Shown here piece after piece: positions 42,135-51,910 of a DNA stretch of 57,432 nucleotides (the stretch's first letter is position 1; every line of letters begins with the position of its first letter). Source of the DNA: Paludibacteraceae bacterium (GTDB taxonomy: Bacteria; Bacteroidota; Bacteroidia; Bacteroidales; Paludibacteraceae); contig CAJOKE010000012.1 of NCBI GenBank assembly GCA_905235225.1, positions 1 through 57,432 on the forward strand, in the 5' to 3' direction. The notes beneath the pieces were generated by a model. The model had not been told where the DNA came from. It worked only from the letters and a program-made list of their open reading frames with translations, and ran no database searches. A program made the translations under genes and the position numbers.

Positions 42135-43242
42135 TCAGAACGCTTCAGTGGCGGTGAGGTAGAAGGCGTAGGATTCCCAGGTGTTCCAATTCTTGTAGAT
42201 GTTGCTGCGGGCAACGTCAAGACGGATGTTGATGTGTGCGTCGTTGATGCCGATGCGCAGGCCAAGACCATAACCGATTTTGGGTGTCGCCCAGTTCCAG
42301 TGGTCGGTGTTATAGACATCGCCTATTCCTGCAAAGGCATGAAAACGAATAAACTTCCAAATTGGGAAACGAAATTCTGCTTGCAGGGCAATTGAGGCGT
42401 TGTCCCGAAACATATTGCGTCTAACGCCACGTACCAAATCCTGACCGCCGATTGTAGGCAGGTACATGAACGGAATAGAAGCCACGTTATCCGATAATGC
42501 CCATTCGGTGTCAAATTGCCATGCGAAGATTATATCTTTCGGCAAGGAAATGAAATGTCTAAGATCAACTTTCATGTATGTCATCCGGAAAGAAGAGCCA
42601 AGTTTCGGTTCGTAATGCATGACGGACGCTTTGAAAAACAGCCCTTTGCGCGGATAGTACAGGGTGTCACGGGTGTCGTATTGAGCAACTGCCCCTAATG
42701 CCCACATAATGGTGGTATTATCTATGGACTTGTCTATTCGTTCCCAAACGAAATCGAAAGCAGGACCAAAAGACCAGTGCGCAGGCAAGTATATTTGTGC
42801 CTGAATGGCAGTTGAAGCACGGCGGGACATATATTTCGTGCCGTTTTGATGTGTCTCGTCAATGGTATTACCGATAGGATAATAAACATCGGGATAATTA
42901 CGGTAACCGCCGCGTATTTGCATGAACCATGGACCCAAAATACAACGTGCCGCCCAGATTGAAGTAAAATTGTTTGTTCAGTGTGTAGCAACCATTACCA
43001 TAAATAATGGATGTCCGATCGGAAAAAGGTAATTTGAAGTATCCTTGCACTCCTAATCCGAAACCCCACTTTGTTTCAGGAGAGTGGGTGATAATAGGTA
43101 CACCGATAGCAGGCAGGTTGAACATTTTTTTCCAAAACCCTTGTTGCTCGGCATGTACAGGAATACAAAAACATAACACAATCAACAATGAGCCATAATA
43201 CCTTATGGCTCTACGGTTGATGTTATGGAAGGTACTATACAC
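42135..43242 (-). pseudogene. BamA/TamA-like outer-membrane barrel protein, frameshifted
   Basis: Two overlapping frames join into one ~368-residue protein if one base is removed from the A4/T4 run at 42937-42940. The first part (43242 down to the shift) has a signal peptide and ...GFWKKMFNLPAIGVPIITHS, then GWFGLG-type strands. The second part continues directly with PWFMQIRGGYRNYPD and ends in strand YAFYLTATEAF. The pattern resembles POTRA-less Omp85/surface-antigen barrels of Bacteroidetes (SFRMTYMKVDLRHFISLP; GVRRNMFRDN...AEFRFPIW). The start is GTG at 43242, 6 bp after frr. It could be intact in the cell if the indel is a consensus error. Confidence 0.72.
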
Positions 43243-43248
43243 TACAAC

Positions 43249-43809
43249 CTATACGGTCATTATCTCTTTTTCCTTTTTGGCATAGACCTCGTCAATTTGC
43301 CGGATATATTTGTCGTGCAATTTCTGTACTTCGTCCTCGGCGTCTTTTTCTGCATCTTCCGGCAAGCCCTCTTTGATTTGTTTTTTGAGCGTATCAATTG
43401 CGTCTCGGCGGGCATTACGGATGCTTACTTTGGCGTTCTCGGCTTCTGCTTTGCACTGTTTGGCAAGGTCACGACGACGCTCCTCGGTCAACGGCGGAAT
43501 AATAAGACGAATTACTTCTCCGTTATTGTTGGGTGCCAATCCGATATTGGAATTGATCAATGCGCGCTCTATAACGGAGAGCATATTCTTTTCCCACGGT
43601 TGAATCTGAATTGTTCGCGCGTCAGGTGTTGTGATGGTGGAGACGTTGGTTAACGGAGTCATTGCACCATAATACTCCACTTTAATCGGATCCAAAATAC
43701 GAACGGAGGCTTTGCCGGCACGAATATGTGCCAAAGCGTCATCCAAATACATAACAGCCGATTGCATTAGTTCCTCGGCGTCGTTTTTGATTTGTTTTGG
43801 TTCAAGCAT
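43249..43809 (-). CDS. frr: Ribosome recycling factor
   Basis: RRF (186 residues) splits post-termination ribosomes together with EF-G. The conserved ends are present: MLEPKQIKNDAEELMQSAV...HIRAGKASVRILDPIKVEYYG near the start, and KQCKAEAENAKVSIRNARRDAIDTLKK and a C-terminal DEVYAKKEKEIM helix (all read in parts). It follows pyrH, the usual partner in bacteria (pyrH-frr), with a 27-bp gap when pyrH is read to its frame-corrected end. Confidence 0.96.
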   Translation of the reverse strand: MLEPKQIKNDAEELMQSAVMYLDDALAHIRAGKASVRILDPIKVEYYGAMTPLTNVSTITTPDARTIQIQPWEKNMLSVIERALINSNIGLAPNNNGEVIRLIIPPLTEERRRDLAKQCKAEAENAKVSIRNARRDAIDTLKKQIKEGLPEDAEKDAEDEVQKLHDKYIRQIDEVYAKKEKEIMTV

Positions 43810-43836
43810 AGTAGTTATTTTTTTCGGTTATTAATA

Positions 43837-44542
43837 TTAGGGTTTTACTAAAGTACCAATTTTGTTTCCTTCAATGACTTTGAGCAAATTGCCCTCTTGA
43901 TCCATGTTGAAGACATAAATAGGCATTTTGTTCTCACGACACAAGGGTAATAGCAGTCAGATCCATTATTTTTAATCCGCGACTGAGAATCTCGTCATAA
44001 GAAATGGAATCGAACTTTGTAGCGGTTGGATCTTTTTCTGGGTCGGCGGTGTAAATGCCGTCCACACGTGTTCCTTTGAACATAATATCTGCCTCTATTT
44101 CAATAGCTCGCAAAGCAGAAGCCGTGTCTGTGGTGAAATAGGGTAGTCCTGTGCCTCCGGCAAGAATAACTACATTCCCTTTTGCCATTAGACGTAGAGC
44201 TTTGGCTTTACTATAGAAATCGCCAATCGGCTCCATTCGGACAGATGTCAATACGCGAACTTTTTGCCCTATAGCCTCTAATGCGGAAGATAAAGCCAAG
44301 GAGTTGATAACGGTTGCCAAGAGTCCCATCTGGTCTCCTTTCACACGGTCAAAGCCTTGTTTTGAACCTGATAGCCCACGGAAGATGTTACCGCCACCGA
44401 TTACGATACCGATTTCGACCCCTCGGTCGGCAATCTGTTTGATTTGTTCGGCATAAGCATTAAGCCGATCGGGATCTATACCATGTCCTTGTTTGCCGGC
44501 CAGACTTTCGCCGGATAACTTGAGTAAAATGCGTTTATACAT
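43837..44542 (-). CDS. pyrH: UMP kinase (frameshifted in this sequence)
   Basis: PyrH phosphorylates UMP to UDP in pyrimidine synthesis. The frame from 44542 (MYKRILLKLSGESLAGK; GIVIGGGNIFRG; VILAGGTGLPYFTTDTAS; MFKGTRVDGIYTADP) stops early at 43934 after 202 residues. One extra G in the G3 run at 43945-43947 accounts for this: removing it restores MDLTAITLCRENKMPIYVF and a normal C-terminus ending GTLVKP at 43837-43839, for 234 residues in total, the family's usual length. As the gene is normally essential, a consensus error is more likely than a real mutation. Confidence 0.93.
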
Positions 44543-44548
44543 AGTTGA

Positions 44549-45088
44549 TTATTGTTTATCGTTCTCGTTATACCAACTTGCGTACATCGCGTAGTTGTGT
44601 GCAATTTTTCGGTTAATTTCGGCGGTCTGTTCAGGCTCGGCTTTCTTGATGAACTTGGCAGGAACGCCTCCCCATACTTCGTATGGACCTATTTGAGTGC
44701 CTTTAAGAACTAAGGCTCCGGCAGCCACAATAGCCCCTTTGCCGACATGCGCACCATCAAGCAAGGTTGCACCCATTCCGATTAAAGCGTAATCGTCCAC
44801 ATCTGCACCATGAATGGTTACATTGTGACCAACTGACACATAATCTCCCAATGTAATGGTTGATTTCTGGTATAATGTGTGCAACACAGCACCATCCTGA
44901 ATGTTGCAATGCTTGCCTATAATGATGGTGTTAACATCACCTCGTAAAACGGCGTTAAACCAAATCGATGAACCTTCTCCGATAGTGACATCCCCCACTA
45001 CTGTGGCGTTTTCCGTGAGGAAAACACCATCAGCAATGTGCGGGGTCAGTATTTCACCGTTCCGATTTATGGTCTTAATTAAAGCCAT
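44549..45088 (-). CDS. Gamma-class carbonic anhydrase family protein
   Basis: The 179-residue protein is built of left-handed beta-helix hexapeptide repeats (for example VGDVTIGEGSSIWFNAVLRGD and IGKHCNIQDGAVLH). Zinc-site histidines are visible in DGAVLH and VGHNVTIHGADVDD. Many such proteins are annotated as carbonic anhydrase/acyltransferase; activity cannot be decided from sequence. It lies 6 bp before pyrH and 24 bp after tpiA in the same run. Confidence 0.9.
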   Translation of the reverse strand: MALIKTINRNGEILTPHIADGVFLTENATVVGDVTIGEGSSIWFNAVLRGDVNTIIIGKHCNIQDGAVLHTLYQKSTITLGDYVSVGHNVTIHGADVDDYALIGMGATLLDGAHVGKGAIVAAGALVLKGTQIGPYEVWGGVPAKFIKKAEPEQTAEINRKIAHNYAMYASWYNENDKQ

Positions 45089-45112
45089 ATGAAATAAAAT
45101 AATTATTGATTA

Positions 45113-45862
45113 TCAACGTGCTGCGATGATAGCCATGAATTTCTCGGCAACAAGACTTGCACCACCGATTAGGCCGCCGTCTACATCCGGATTGGCAAAT
45201 AGTTCGGCAGCGTTCTTTTCGTTACATGAGCCGCCATAGAGAATGGTTGTATCTTCAGCTACTTGTTTGCCGTATTTTTCGGCAACGAGGCTACGGATGA
45301 AAGCGTGCATCTGTTGTGCCTGTTCAGGAGTGGCTGTCAGACCTGTACCAATAGCCCAAACGGGTTCGTATGCCAAAGTGATTTTACCGAAATCTTCTGC
45401 GCTGAGATTAAATACTGAGCCGTCCAACTGCGATTTAACCACTTCGTTTTGGATGTTGGCTTCACGTTCTTCTTTCACCTCTCCGATACAGAAAATCGGT
45501 TTCAGCCCGTTTGCGAGAGCCAGCAGTACTTTTTCTTTCAAAATCTCGGGAGTCTCGTGGTAGTATTGCCGACGCTCAGAGTGACCGAGAATGCAGTATT
45601 GCGCACCCGTAGAAGCAACCATTTCAGCACTAACTTCACCGGTGAACGCTCCTTTTTCTTTGTCTGCACAGTTCTCAGCAGCTACTTTGATAGGCGAATC
45701 CTTGAGTAATTCGCAAACCGTAGCGAGGTGAATAAACGGAGTGCCGATAACCACTTCGCATTTGGGGTTCTTAACTTGTTCTTTTAATTCGGTAGCCAAA
45801 GCTACGCCTTCTTGCAGGTTTTTGTTCATTTTCCAGTTTCCTGCAACCATTTTTGTTCTCAT
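45113..45862 (-). CDS. tpiA: Triosephosphate isomerase
   Basis: TPI (249 residues) interconverts dihydroxyacetone phosphate and glyceraldehyde 3-phosphate. N-terminal [10 protein letters not shown] (substrate Lys), catalytic His in ILGHSERR (~96), catalytic Glu in [15 protein letters not shown] (~168, with the flexible loop) and [12 protein letters not shown] near the C-terminus are all intact. From memory, Bacteroides species have the order DUF1599, DoxX (BT_3928), tpiA; here two C10 peptidase genes lie between the DoxX gene and tpiA. Confidence 0.97.
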   Translation of the reverse strand: MRTKMVAGNWKMNKNLQEGVALATELKEQVKNPKCEVVIGTPFIHLATVCELLKDSPIKVAAENCADKEKGAFTGEVSAEMVASTGAQYCILGHSERRQYYHETPEILKEKVLLALANGLKPIFCIGEVKEEREANIQNEVVKSQLDGSVFNLSAEDFGKITLAYEPVWAIGTGLTATPEQAQQMHAFIRSLVAEKYGKQVAEDTTILYGGSCNEKNAAELFANPDVDGGLIGGASLVAEKFMAIIAAR

Positions 45863-45886
45863 AGAAATATTGTTTTAATTAGTTGT

Positions 45887-47968
45887 TTAGTATATTCGTT
45901 GTCCGAGGGCATTATATCGTATGCCGTTGTTAATAATTACGAGTTGTCCGTTTTCCAGACATTTGGTTGTCTTAGTGTCTGTTTGCATTGCTGTAACCGA
46001 AGCGGGGACGCTGCCTTTTTTACGGATGTAAATTTGCGGCAAAACCATGCTTGAAGTGATCTCGGCGGTCTTGACCGTAAACCGTGGTGCCCCAGCTGTA
46101 TATAGTATTCGTCCGTAGGCGTCAGTTGTGCTTGCGATGATGGCATTATTATTAGCTACAGATACCGACCATTGCTTGTTGCCTGTATTCCAAGCGACTT
46201 TCTCATCACCGACAGCACTTAGTGTGTTGTTGTCTGCAGTCGTGAATGTCCAAACTCCGCTTTCTCCGCCAACGGTAAATACTTCCAGTTTTGTATCTTC
46301 TGGAACATTTATAGCATTATCTGTTATAGTAATGTCAACAGCCTTGAGAAAGTTCTTGCTGTTCATAGCACCGGCAGCTTTATTATGTGTAGAACTAACG
46401 ATGATAATATCGTCACCAGCCTGCATGTCTTCGGCATTGGTCAGAAGAACGAAAGACGGGTTGTATTCCATTGTACCATTGACAGTTACGGAACAAGTAG
46501 CTTTTTTATTACCGTCTTTAGTAATTGCTGTAATAATGGCTGTTCCCTCACTGATTCCTTGTACAATCCCTGTTGTGGAAACAGTAGCTACAGCAGTATT
46601 AGAGGATGACCATGTTATTTCTTTGCGGGAAGCGTCTGCCGGAGTAACCGTCGCAGTCAGTTGTTCCTTTTCATTAATCCGAATAAGCAATGAAGTCGGA
46701 TTTAGCGTGATGCCGGTTACGGGTATCGGTGCTTCCGTTGCCGGGCGCAGTCCTACAATCGCATCTATATCGGATGAGTAGGTTATGCCGCTGAGGGTTA
46801 GGGCTGACAGGGCATAATAGCCGTCTTGCGGTGCTTTGTCTGCCCAACCCCAGTTAATGTGGAAAAGACCGTTGGCATCGCGACCGTCGCAGACAAAAGC
46901 GTGTCCGCCGTTACTTCCTTCCCCACCCATGATAATCGGACGTCCGGCTTCCAAGTCTATATTGAAGTAGTTGGTAAAGTCTGCCATTGGCACTTCTACA
47001 TCGTATGGCACATCACTGAACGGCTCCATGTCCCATTTTCCCCATTCCAAATAATAGGATTTTGTGGTAATGAACTTGTCAAAGGTGTATCCGAGCCAGT
47101 TATACAGACCGTGTGCCATATAATCTATAAATGCGCCAGAACCCACATTCGCGTAGTTCATTTCACAGGCAACGCCGACATGGTACATCAGTTGTGCTAC
47201 GGCGTTTGCCTGTGTAGAAGTGTAGTTGCCGGTTGTATAGGTGTCCAACATGTTCGCCCAGTCGTAGGTCGTTTCACCAAAGTTGGCAGTCAATGGGGTG
47301 GGGACAGGAGTGCCTGTACACTGGAAATTGGAGTCATAACCGGTAGTGCAGGCATTCCAGTTATAGGTAAATGAGCCGATGCCTTGTTCTGGCCACTTCC
47401 ATTTACGCATTACTTGAGCAGCTGCAGTAGCCACACAACCGGTAAGGCAACGCAGTTTCTTGACCTGATCCATCGGACACATATTATTGTATGGCGTTGA
47501 CTGCGCCCAAGCTGTGTTGCCAAGTAGCGGTTTTATAGCAGCAACTTGTGCGGCTTGGCGGATGGAAGGTGCTTTGTATGCCACCTCTTCCGGCACGTTG
47601 CTTATTTGTTTGATATAGTTATCCAACCAGAATTGCAGATTCGGGTTAATTTTCTCCGTGTCGAAATGACCGTGTTCACAATACCCGAGGATATCTGTTG
47701 TGCGGTCATCTGCAGAGACTATAATATACCCTTTGTCTTCTGCTTGGTTGAAAATATAAAACGCCGCCTCATCGCTATTCTGCTTTTGGGCTGTATAAAC
47801 GAGTTGCAGAGTATTAACTGCACGTGGAGTCTTATGCAGGTTACGCAGTTGCGGTTGCTCGTTCGTGAACAATGCTGCCAACTCAGCCGCCTGTTCGGGC
47901 GAACGTGTCGCACCCAACAGGTTAATTGTTGTCAGAATAGTTAATATGCCGAGCAGGGATTTCTTCAT
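45887..47968 (-). CDS. Streptopain-like C10 cysteine peptidase A
   Basis: The 693-residue protein has a signal peptide (1-20) and a Spi/C10 propeptide-like domain (~22-130, with ADDRTTDILGYCEHG). The C10 catalytic domain (~145-410) has nucleophile Cys178 in LTGCVATAAAQVM, His356 in GGHAFVCDG and HINWGW. A BIG2 Ig-like domain lies at ~415-497. A C-terminal domain (~500-660) shared with peptidase B precedes the short tail NGQLVIINNGIRYNALGQRI. C10 peptidases (streptopain, interpain, periodontain) are secreted virulence or nutrient proteases. The tail may direct type IX secretion. It lies 24 bp upstream of tpiA. Confidence 0.9.
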   Translation of the reverse strand: MKKSLLGILTILTTINLLGATRSPEQAAELAALFTNEQPQLRNLHKTPRAVNTLQLVYTAQKQNSDEAAFYIFNQAEDKGYIIVSADDRTTDILGYCEHGHFDTEKINPNLQFWLDNYIKQISNVPEEVAYKAPSIRQAAQVAAIKPLLGNTAWAQSTPYNNMCPMDQVKKLRCLTGCVATAAAQVMRKWKWPEQGIGSFTYNWNACTTGYDSNFQCTGTPVPTPLTANFGETTYDWANMLDTYTTGNYTSTQANAVAQLMYHVGVACEMNYANVGSGAFIDYMAHGLYNWLGYTFDKFITTKSYYLEWGKWDMEPFSDVPYDVEVPMADFTNYFNIDLEAGRPIIMGGEGSNGGHAFVCDGRDANGLFHINWGWADKAPQDGYYALSALTLSGITYSSDIDAIVGLRPATEAPIPVTGITLNPTSLLIRINEKEQLTATVTPADASRKEITWSSSNTAVATVSTTGIVQGISEGTAIITAITKDGNKKATCSVTVNGTMEYNPSFVLLTNAEDMQAGDDIIIVSSTHNKAAGAMNSKNFLKAVDITITDNAINVPEDTKLEVFTVGGESGVWTFTTADNNTLSAVGDEKVAWNTGNKQWSVSVANNNAIIASTTDAYGRILYTAGAPRFTVKTAEITSSMVLPQIYIRKKGSVPASVTAMQTDTKTTKCLENGQLVIINNGIRYNALGQRIY

Positions 47969-47969
47969 G

Positions 47970-50786
47970 TTAGTTTATTCGTTGCCCTTGTGCATTATAT
48001 TGTATGTCTTCAACGATAATAACGAGTTGCCCGTTAATAATGCGTTTTGTGGCTTTCTGCTTTTGGGATACATTATCAATAGCAGAGGGAGTTGATCCTC
48101 CTTTTTTGTAGTATATCTGTGGCAGTTTCATGTTTGTGCCTACAGATGTTGATGTACCATAATTGAGGAAACGCGGATATTGTACATTATACAGGAAACG
48201 ACCGAAATCTTCTGACTCATTCGTAATGGTGGCATCACCACTGACGATGCTGATTGTCCAAGTACTATGACCGACATTCCAACCCAGTTTGTTTTTTGCC
48301 GTTGCACCCAGTAACTCCCCGTTTTCATTTGCGAATGTCCAAGCACCGGCTTCACCACCGACAGTCATTATTACGGGATAGGTATTCTCTAAAACATATG
48401 CTTTGTTGTCAATGATATTGATATCAACTGTAGTGAGGAATATATTACCGTTTTTACTTAGTAGCTCTCCTGCGGCTACCGGTTTGGCATCATATACCAG
48501 CAGGATCTTGTCACCCGCAGAGAGTTTGGCTATGTCTGTAAGGTGAACGAATGCTTCGTTGACATCGTCATCAGGAACGGTGTTCTCGGTTACTGTTATA
48601 GTGGCTACATCGGTGAAATTATTGTCTTCGGTAGTTACAGTAATAAATGCTTTACCGGCGGCTACTCCTGTTACCAGACCTTCATTATTAACTGTCGCCA
48701 CTTTCTCGTCAGACGTGGACCATGAAACATTTTTATTGGTTGCACTGAGCGGCTTTACATTTGCCGTCAGAGTTGTTGTTTGCCCCACTTTGATGGTCGC
48801 AGAAGCGGGGTCAACGGTAACGCCGGTAACTGACACAGGCGTTACGGGTGTTTCTGTCACGTTCGTTTTGATGTATTTGATATACATCGCTTTGATGGTG
48901 TTATTGAGTTGAATCTCTAATTTGCCTTGTAGTTTTGCTGTATTAGTGAATGTGTATTCCATCGGATCCGTTGACAGCGATTGAGTAGAGCCAATCTGTG
49001 TTTCACCGATAAATACAGCCAATGTCCCGTCACCGTCTTTTGCCACTGACGCATTGACAACGATGTTATCCAAAAGACAATCTTTAGTATTATCAGTTTC
49101 GAAATAAACATATTTTGCAGGTGTTTTCGCAGAACCATATTGCGCACCATTATTTGAATCTACCCCGGTACTCGTATTTGCGCCATAGGATATATACCAA
49201 TAGTAGTCCCCTAAATTGGTGGATGACCAATAAACTCCGTCGAATGTATAGGAATACGGATCGCATGAAATGACGGCTGCTTCGTTATTGGTGACAGTGA
49301 TTGTTGCTGAAGCAGTAAACGAACCGTCTTTTGTGGTTGCCGTGATGACAGCGGTGCCTTGTGCTACACCGGTTACCAATCCGGAACTGCTGACTGTCGC
49401 AACAGCAGTGTTATCACTTGTCCAACTAACTTGTTTGTTGGTCGCATCAGCAGGAGTAACTGTGGCTGTGAGTTGTACCTTTTCTTTCTTGTCTATCGTT
49501 TTCGTGGTCGGAGAAACGCTAACGCCGGTAACGGCAACAGGATCAATGTCAACATCCGGCTCCAAGCCGATTAGTGCATCAATGTTCGTTGAGAAATTAT
49601 ACGAAGCTCCTGTCGGTTTGAGGGCGGTTAGTGCAACATAACAGTTTCCATCACCTTCCCAACCCCAGTTAATATGAAATTTTCCGTTTGCGTCACGACC
49701 ATCGCAGACAAATTCATGTCCGCCGCCATCAGTATCTTCACCACCCATCAAAATCGGTCGTCCGGCTTCGAGGTCGGCGTTGTAGTAACTGACGAAATCT
49801 GTTACAGAGACACTGTATTCTGCTGTAACATCTGCAATTGCCGTTCCCTTTGCATTCCTATAGCCGTTTTTGGAGTACATAGTGATGAACTTTGAAAAAC
49901 GGTATTTGAAATACGTTTTCAGTCCATATGCCATGTCATCTGTCCATGCTCCTGAACCTCCGGCTTTATCGCCACCATACATCATGTCGCATGCTATTCC
50001 GAGGTGAAGCATGAGTGTAGCAACGGCATTCTTTTGGGCAGTGGTTGCATTTACACCCTCATAGGCGGGCAGCATATTATCCCAGTCGTAAGTGGTCTCA
50101 CCGTAGTTGGCTGTCAGTGTTTCGGATTGGCTGCTTTTGTATGGGTTATTCCAAGTATAGGTCTTGGAACCTGTTCCTGTTTCTGGGTATCTCCATTTAT
50201 ATAGGATTTGACCGGCAGCCGTCGCAACACAGCCTGTAAGGCAGCGTGTGTTGTCGTACTTGTCCATGGGCAGTTTGTTACTATATGGTGATTCTTGATA
50301 CCAGGTGATTGCCTCGCCGTTTTTGTTTACAAGCAAAGGAGCTATGGCTGTTGCCTGCGTGGCTTTCTTTATGGCGGGTTTTACAAACTCACTATCATCA
50401 ATGGTTTGCAGAACGGTAATCTCATCAGTATAGCGGTTAAGCCAGAACTGAAGGTTACGGTTTACATTGTTTTTATTGAATGTTCCCTTTTCGGTGTATG
50501 CAAGGACATCATCTGCTGTGCGGTCATCTGCAGATACAATGACAAAACCGTTGTTGTCATCCTGGTTAAAGATATAAAACGCAGGTGTCTCGGAACCGTT
50601 TTGTTTTGCAGTGTGTGCAAGGCGCATGCTTGAAGCGGTGCGCGGTGCTTTGTGCAGGCGGCTGAGTTGAGGTTGCGAATTGGTGAATTGTGCTGCAATG
50701 GCAGCTGCCTGTTCTGCTGTACGTGTGGCAGCGAATAGCGTTGTGGACAAAAAGATAGTTATGAAACTTAAAAGAATCTTTTTCAT
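47970..50786 (-). CDS. Streptopain-like C10 cysteine peptidase B
   Basis: The largest of the three peptidases (938 residues) has a signal peptide (1-20), a propeptide-like domain and a C10 catalytic domain with Cys186 in CLTGCVATAAGQI and His357 in GGGHEFVCDG, followed by HINWGWEGDG. Two BIG2 Ig-like domains (~420-500 and ~655-735) flank a ~140-residue jelly-roll-like insert (YYWYISYGANTSTG). It then has the domain shared with peptidase A (VHLTDIAKLSAGDKILLVYD) and the tail NGQLVIIVEDIQYNAQGQRI. Only one base separates its stop codon from the peptidase A start, consistent with a tandem duplication. It lies 2 bp after the DoxX-type gene. Confidence 0.9.
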   Translation of the reverse strand: MKKILLSFITIFLSTTLFAATRTAEQAAAIAAQFTNSQPQLSRLHKAPRTASSMRLAHTAKQNGSETPAFYIFNQDDNNGFVIVSADDRTADDVLAYTEKGTFNKNNVNRNLQFWLNRYTDEITVLQTIDDSEFVKPAIKKATQATAIAPLLVNKNGEAITWYQESPYSNKLPMDKYDNTRCLTGCVATAAGQILYKWRYPETGTGSKTYTWNNPYKSSQSETLTANYGETTYDWDNMLPAYEGVNATTAQKNAVATLMLHLGIACDMMYGGDKAGGSGAWTDDMAYGLKTYFKYRFSKFITMYSKNGYRNAKGTAIADVTAEYSVSVTDFVSYYNADLEAGRPILMGGEDTDGGGHEFVCDGRDANGKFHINWGWEGDGNCYVALTALKPTGASYNFSTNIDALIGLEPDVDIDPVAVTGVSVSPTTKTIDKKEKVQLTATVTPADATNKQVSWTSDNTAVATVSSSGLVTGVAQGTAVITATTKDGSFTASATITVTNNEAAVISCDPYSYTFDGVYWSSTNLGDYYWYISYGANTSTGVDSNNGAQYGSAKTPAKYVYFETDNTKDCLLDNIVVNASVAKDGDGTLAVFIGETQIGSTQSLSTDPMEYTFTNTAKLQGKLEIQLNNTIKAMYIKYIKTNVTETPVTPVSVTGVTVDPASATIKVGQTTTLTANVKPLSATNKNVSWSTSDEKVATVNNEGLVTGVAAGKAFITVTTEDNNFTDVATITVTENTVPDDDVNEAFVHLTDIAKLSAGDKILLVYDAKPVAAGELLSKNGNIFLTTVDINIIDNKAYVLENTYPVIMTVGGEAGAWTFANENGELLGATAKNKLGWNVGHSTWTISIVSGDATITNESEDFGRFLYNVQYPRFLNYGTSTSVGTNMKLPQIYYKKGGSTPSAIDNVSQKQKATKRIINGQLVIIVEDIQYNAQGQRIN

Positions 50787-50788
50787 GT

Positions 50789-51907
50789 TTATTTATTTTT
50801 AAGATTATATTTATCGGTAATAATTCCGTTTTGGATAGTGATGACGCCCGGATTTGCGCGAACAATTGTTTTCAGAGTCACGGGGTCGCAGGTGACAAAT
50901 GCACTTTCTGTGGTCTCTTCGTCAAAACCGAGTTCTGCACCAAAGGCAAAAATATCATCTTCGCCGGAGCCGGTTACAAGATAGCACATCTCTCCGTGTT
51001 GTCGGCAATTTTGATATAGATTTACCACCTTTGTCAGTTGGTTGCGGTTGGCTTTGGCAAGGTCATACATAATGATGAGCGTTACCGGTGTTTCCGACTC
51101 CAATACATCATAGGTGATGTCTTCAAAATCCATGGTAAGCAGTTCAAAGTCATGAATAGGGGGTTCGTATCCTTTCTTGACAAGTTTGGACTTCTGGTCA
51201 ACGAAAGTCCATGTGCTGTCTCCTTTCGGATAATTTTGCAGCGTAAAGGTCTGTTGAACACCATCTTTCTCATATATGAGGGAAATCTCATATACATCAG
51301 GTTCGGCATCATCGGGGATTTCCATCAATTCGGGGATGTTGTTTCCTATTTTGTAAGGACGGAAATCCTTAATAGGCAGGTGCAGTATTGTCCACCCCAT
51401 CATGCAGAATACCAATACGAACGAACATCCTGCCAGAACTGCTTCCATCCAGTTTGTCCATGTCTGGTGTAAGGATTTTTTTGTGCAAAGAAGCACAATG
51501 ACCAGGGAGATGAGAATGATGTTTTTCCAGAATGTCTGCCAGTTCGTCAGAACTATCGCATCCCCGAAACAGCCGCAGTCGCTAACAGGATTCTTAAGCG
51601 CGATATAAAGTGTCAGCGGGGTCATGACGCAGTAGAACGCCAATGATAACCATGCGGTCCAATTGGTTCGGATATTAAGCAAAAGGCATACACCTAACAC
51701 AAACTCAACGGCAATAAGACACCACGCGGCTGGTTGGGCGAGCGGGAGCAAATCTGTGAAGAAACCGCCAAACGCTTTGAGGTAATCCTCTATTTTGTAA
51801 GTTGTGCCAAGCGGATCGATTGCTTTGACAATGCCCGAAAATACAAATGTCAACCCTAATAGTGTTCGGGCTATTGAAGCGGTAATGTTCTGAATCTTCT
51901 TGTTCAT
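50789..51907 (-). CDS. BT_3928-like DoxX/MauE-type membrane protein
   Basis: The 372-residue protein has four to five membrane segments in the first ~175 residues of DoxX/MauE type, with the cysteine motif VSDCGCFGDAI (~110) that in MauE-like proteins may handle redox equivalents. The extracytoplasmic C-terminal region (~180-372) resembles a thioredoxin-like fold in outline (TPVTLIIMYDLAK...MCYLVTGSGEDD). From memory this is the conserved neighbour between DUF1599 and tpiA in Bacteroides. A role in disulphide or redox homeostasis is inferred. Confidence 0.8.
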   Translation of the reverse strand: MNKKIQNITASIARTLLGLTFVFSGIVKAIDPLGTTYKIEDYLKAFGGFFTDLLPLAQPAAWCLIAVEFVLGVCLLLNIRTNWTAWLSLAFYCVMTPLTLYIALKNPVSDCGCFGDAIVLTNWQTFWKNIILISLVIVLLCTKKSLHQTWTNWMEAVLAGCSFVLVFCMMGWTILHLPIKDFRPYKIGNNIPELMEIPDDAEPDVYEISLIYEKDGVQQTFTLQNYPKGDSTWTFVDQKSKLVKKGYEPPIHDFELLTMDFEDITYDVLESETPVTLIIMYDLAKANRNQLTKVVNLYQNCRQHGEMCYLVTGSGEDDIFAFGAELGFDEETTESAFVTCDPVTLKTIVRANPGVITIQNGIITDKYNLKNK

Positions 51908-51910
51908 GAC

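Noticed and set aside
43934..43960. Programmed ribosomal frameshift in pyrH
   Set aside because: No slippery heptamer or downstream structure is visible, and restoring the frame needs removal of a base in a G3 run, which fits an indel error better.
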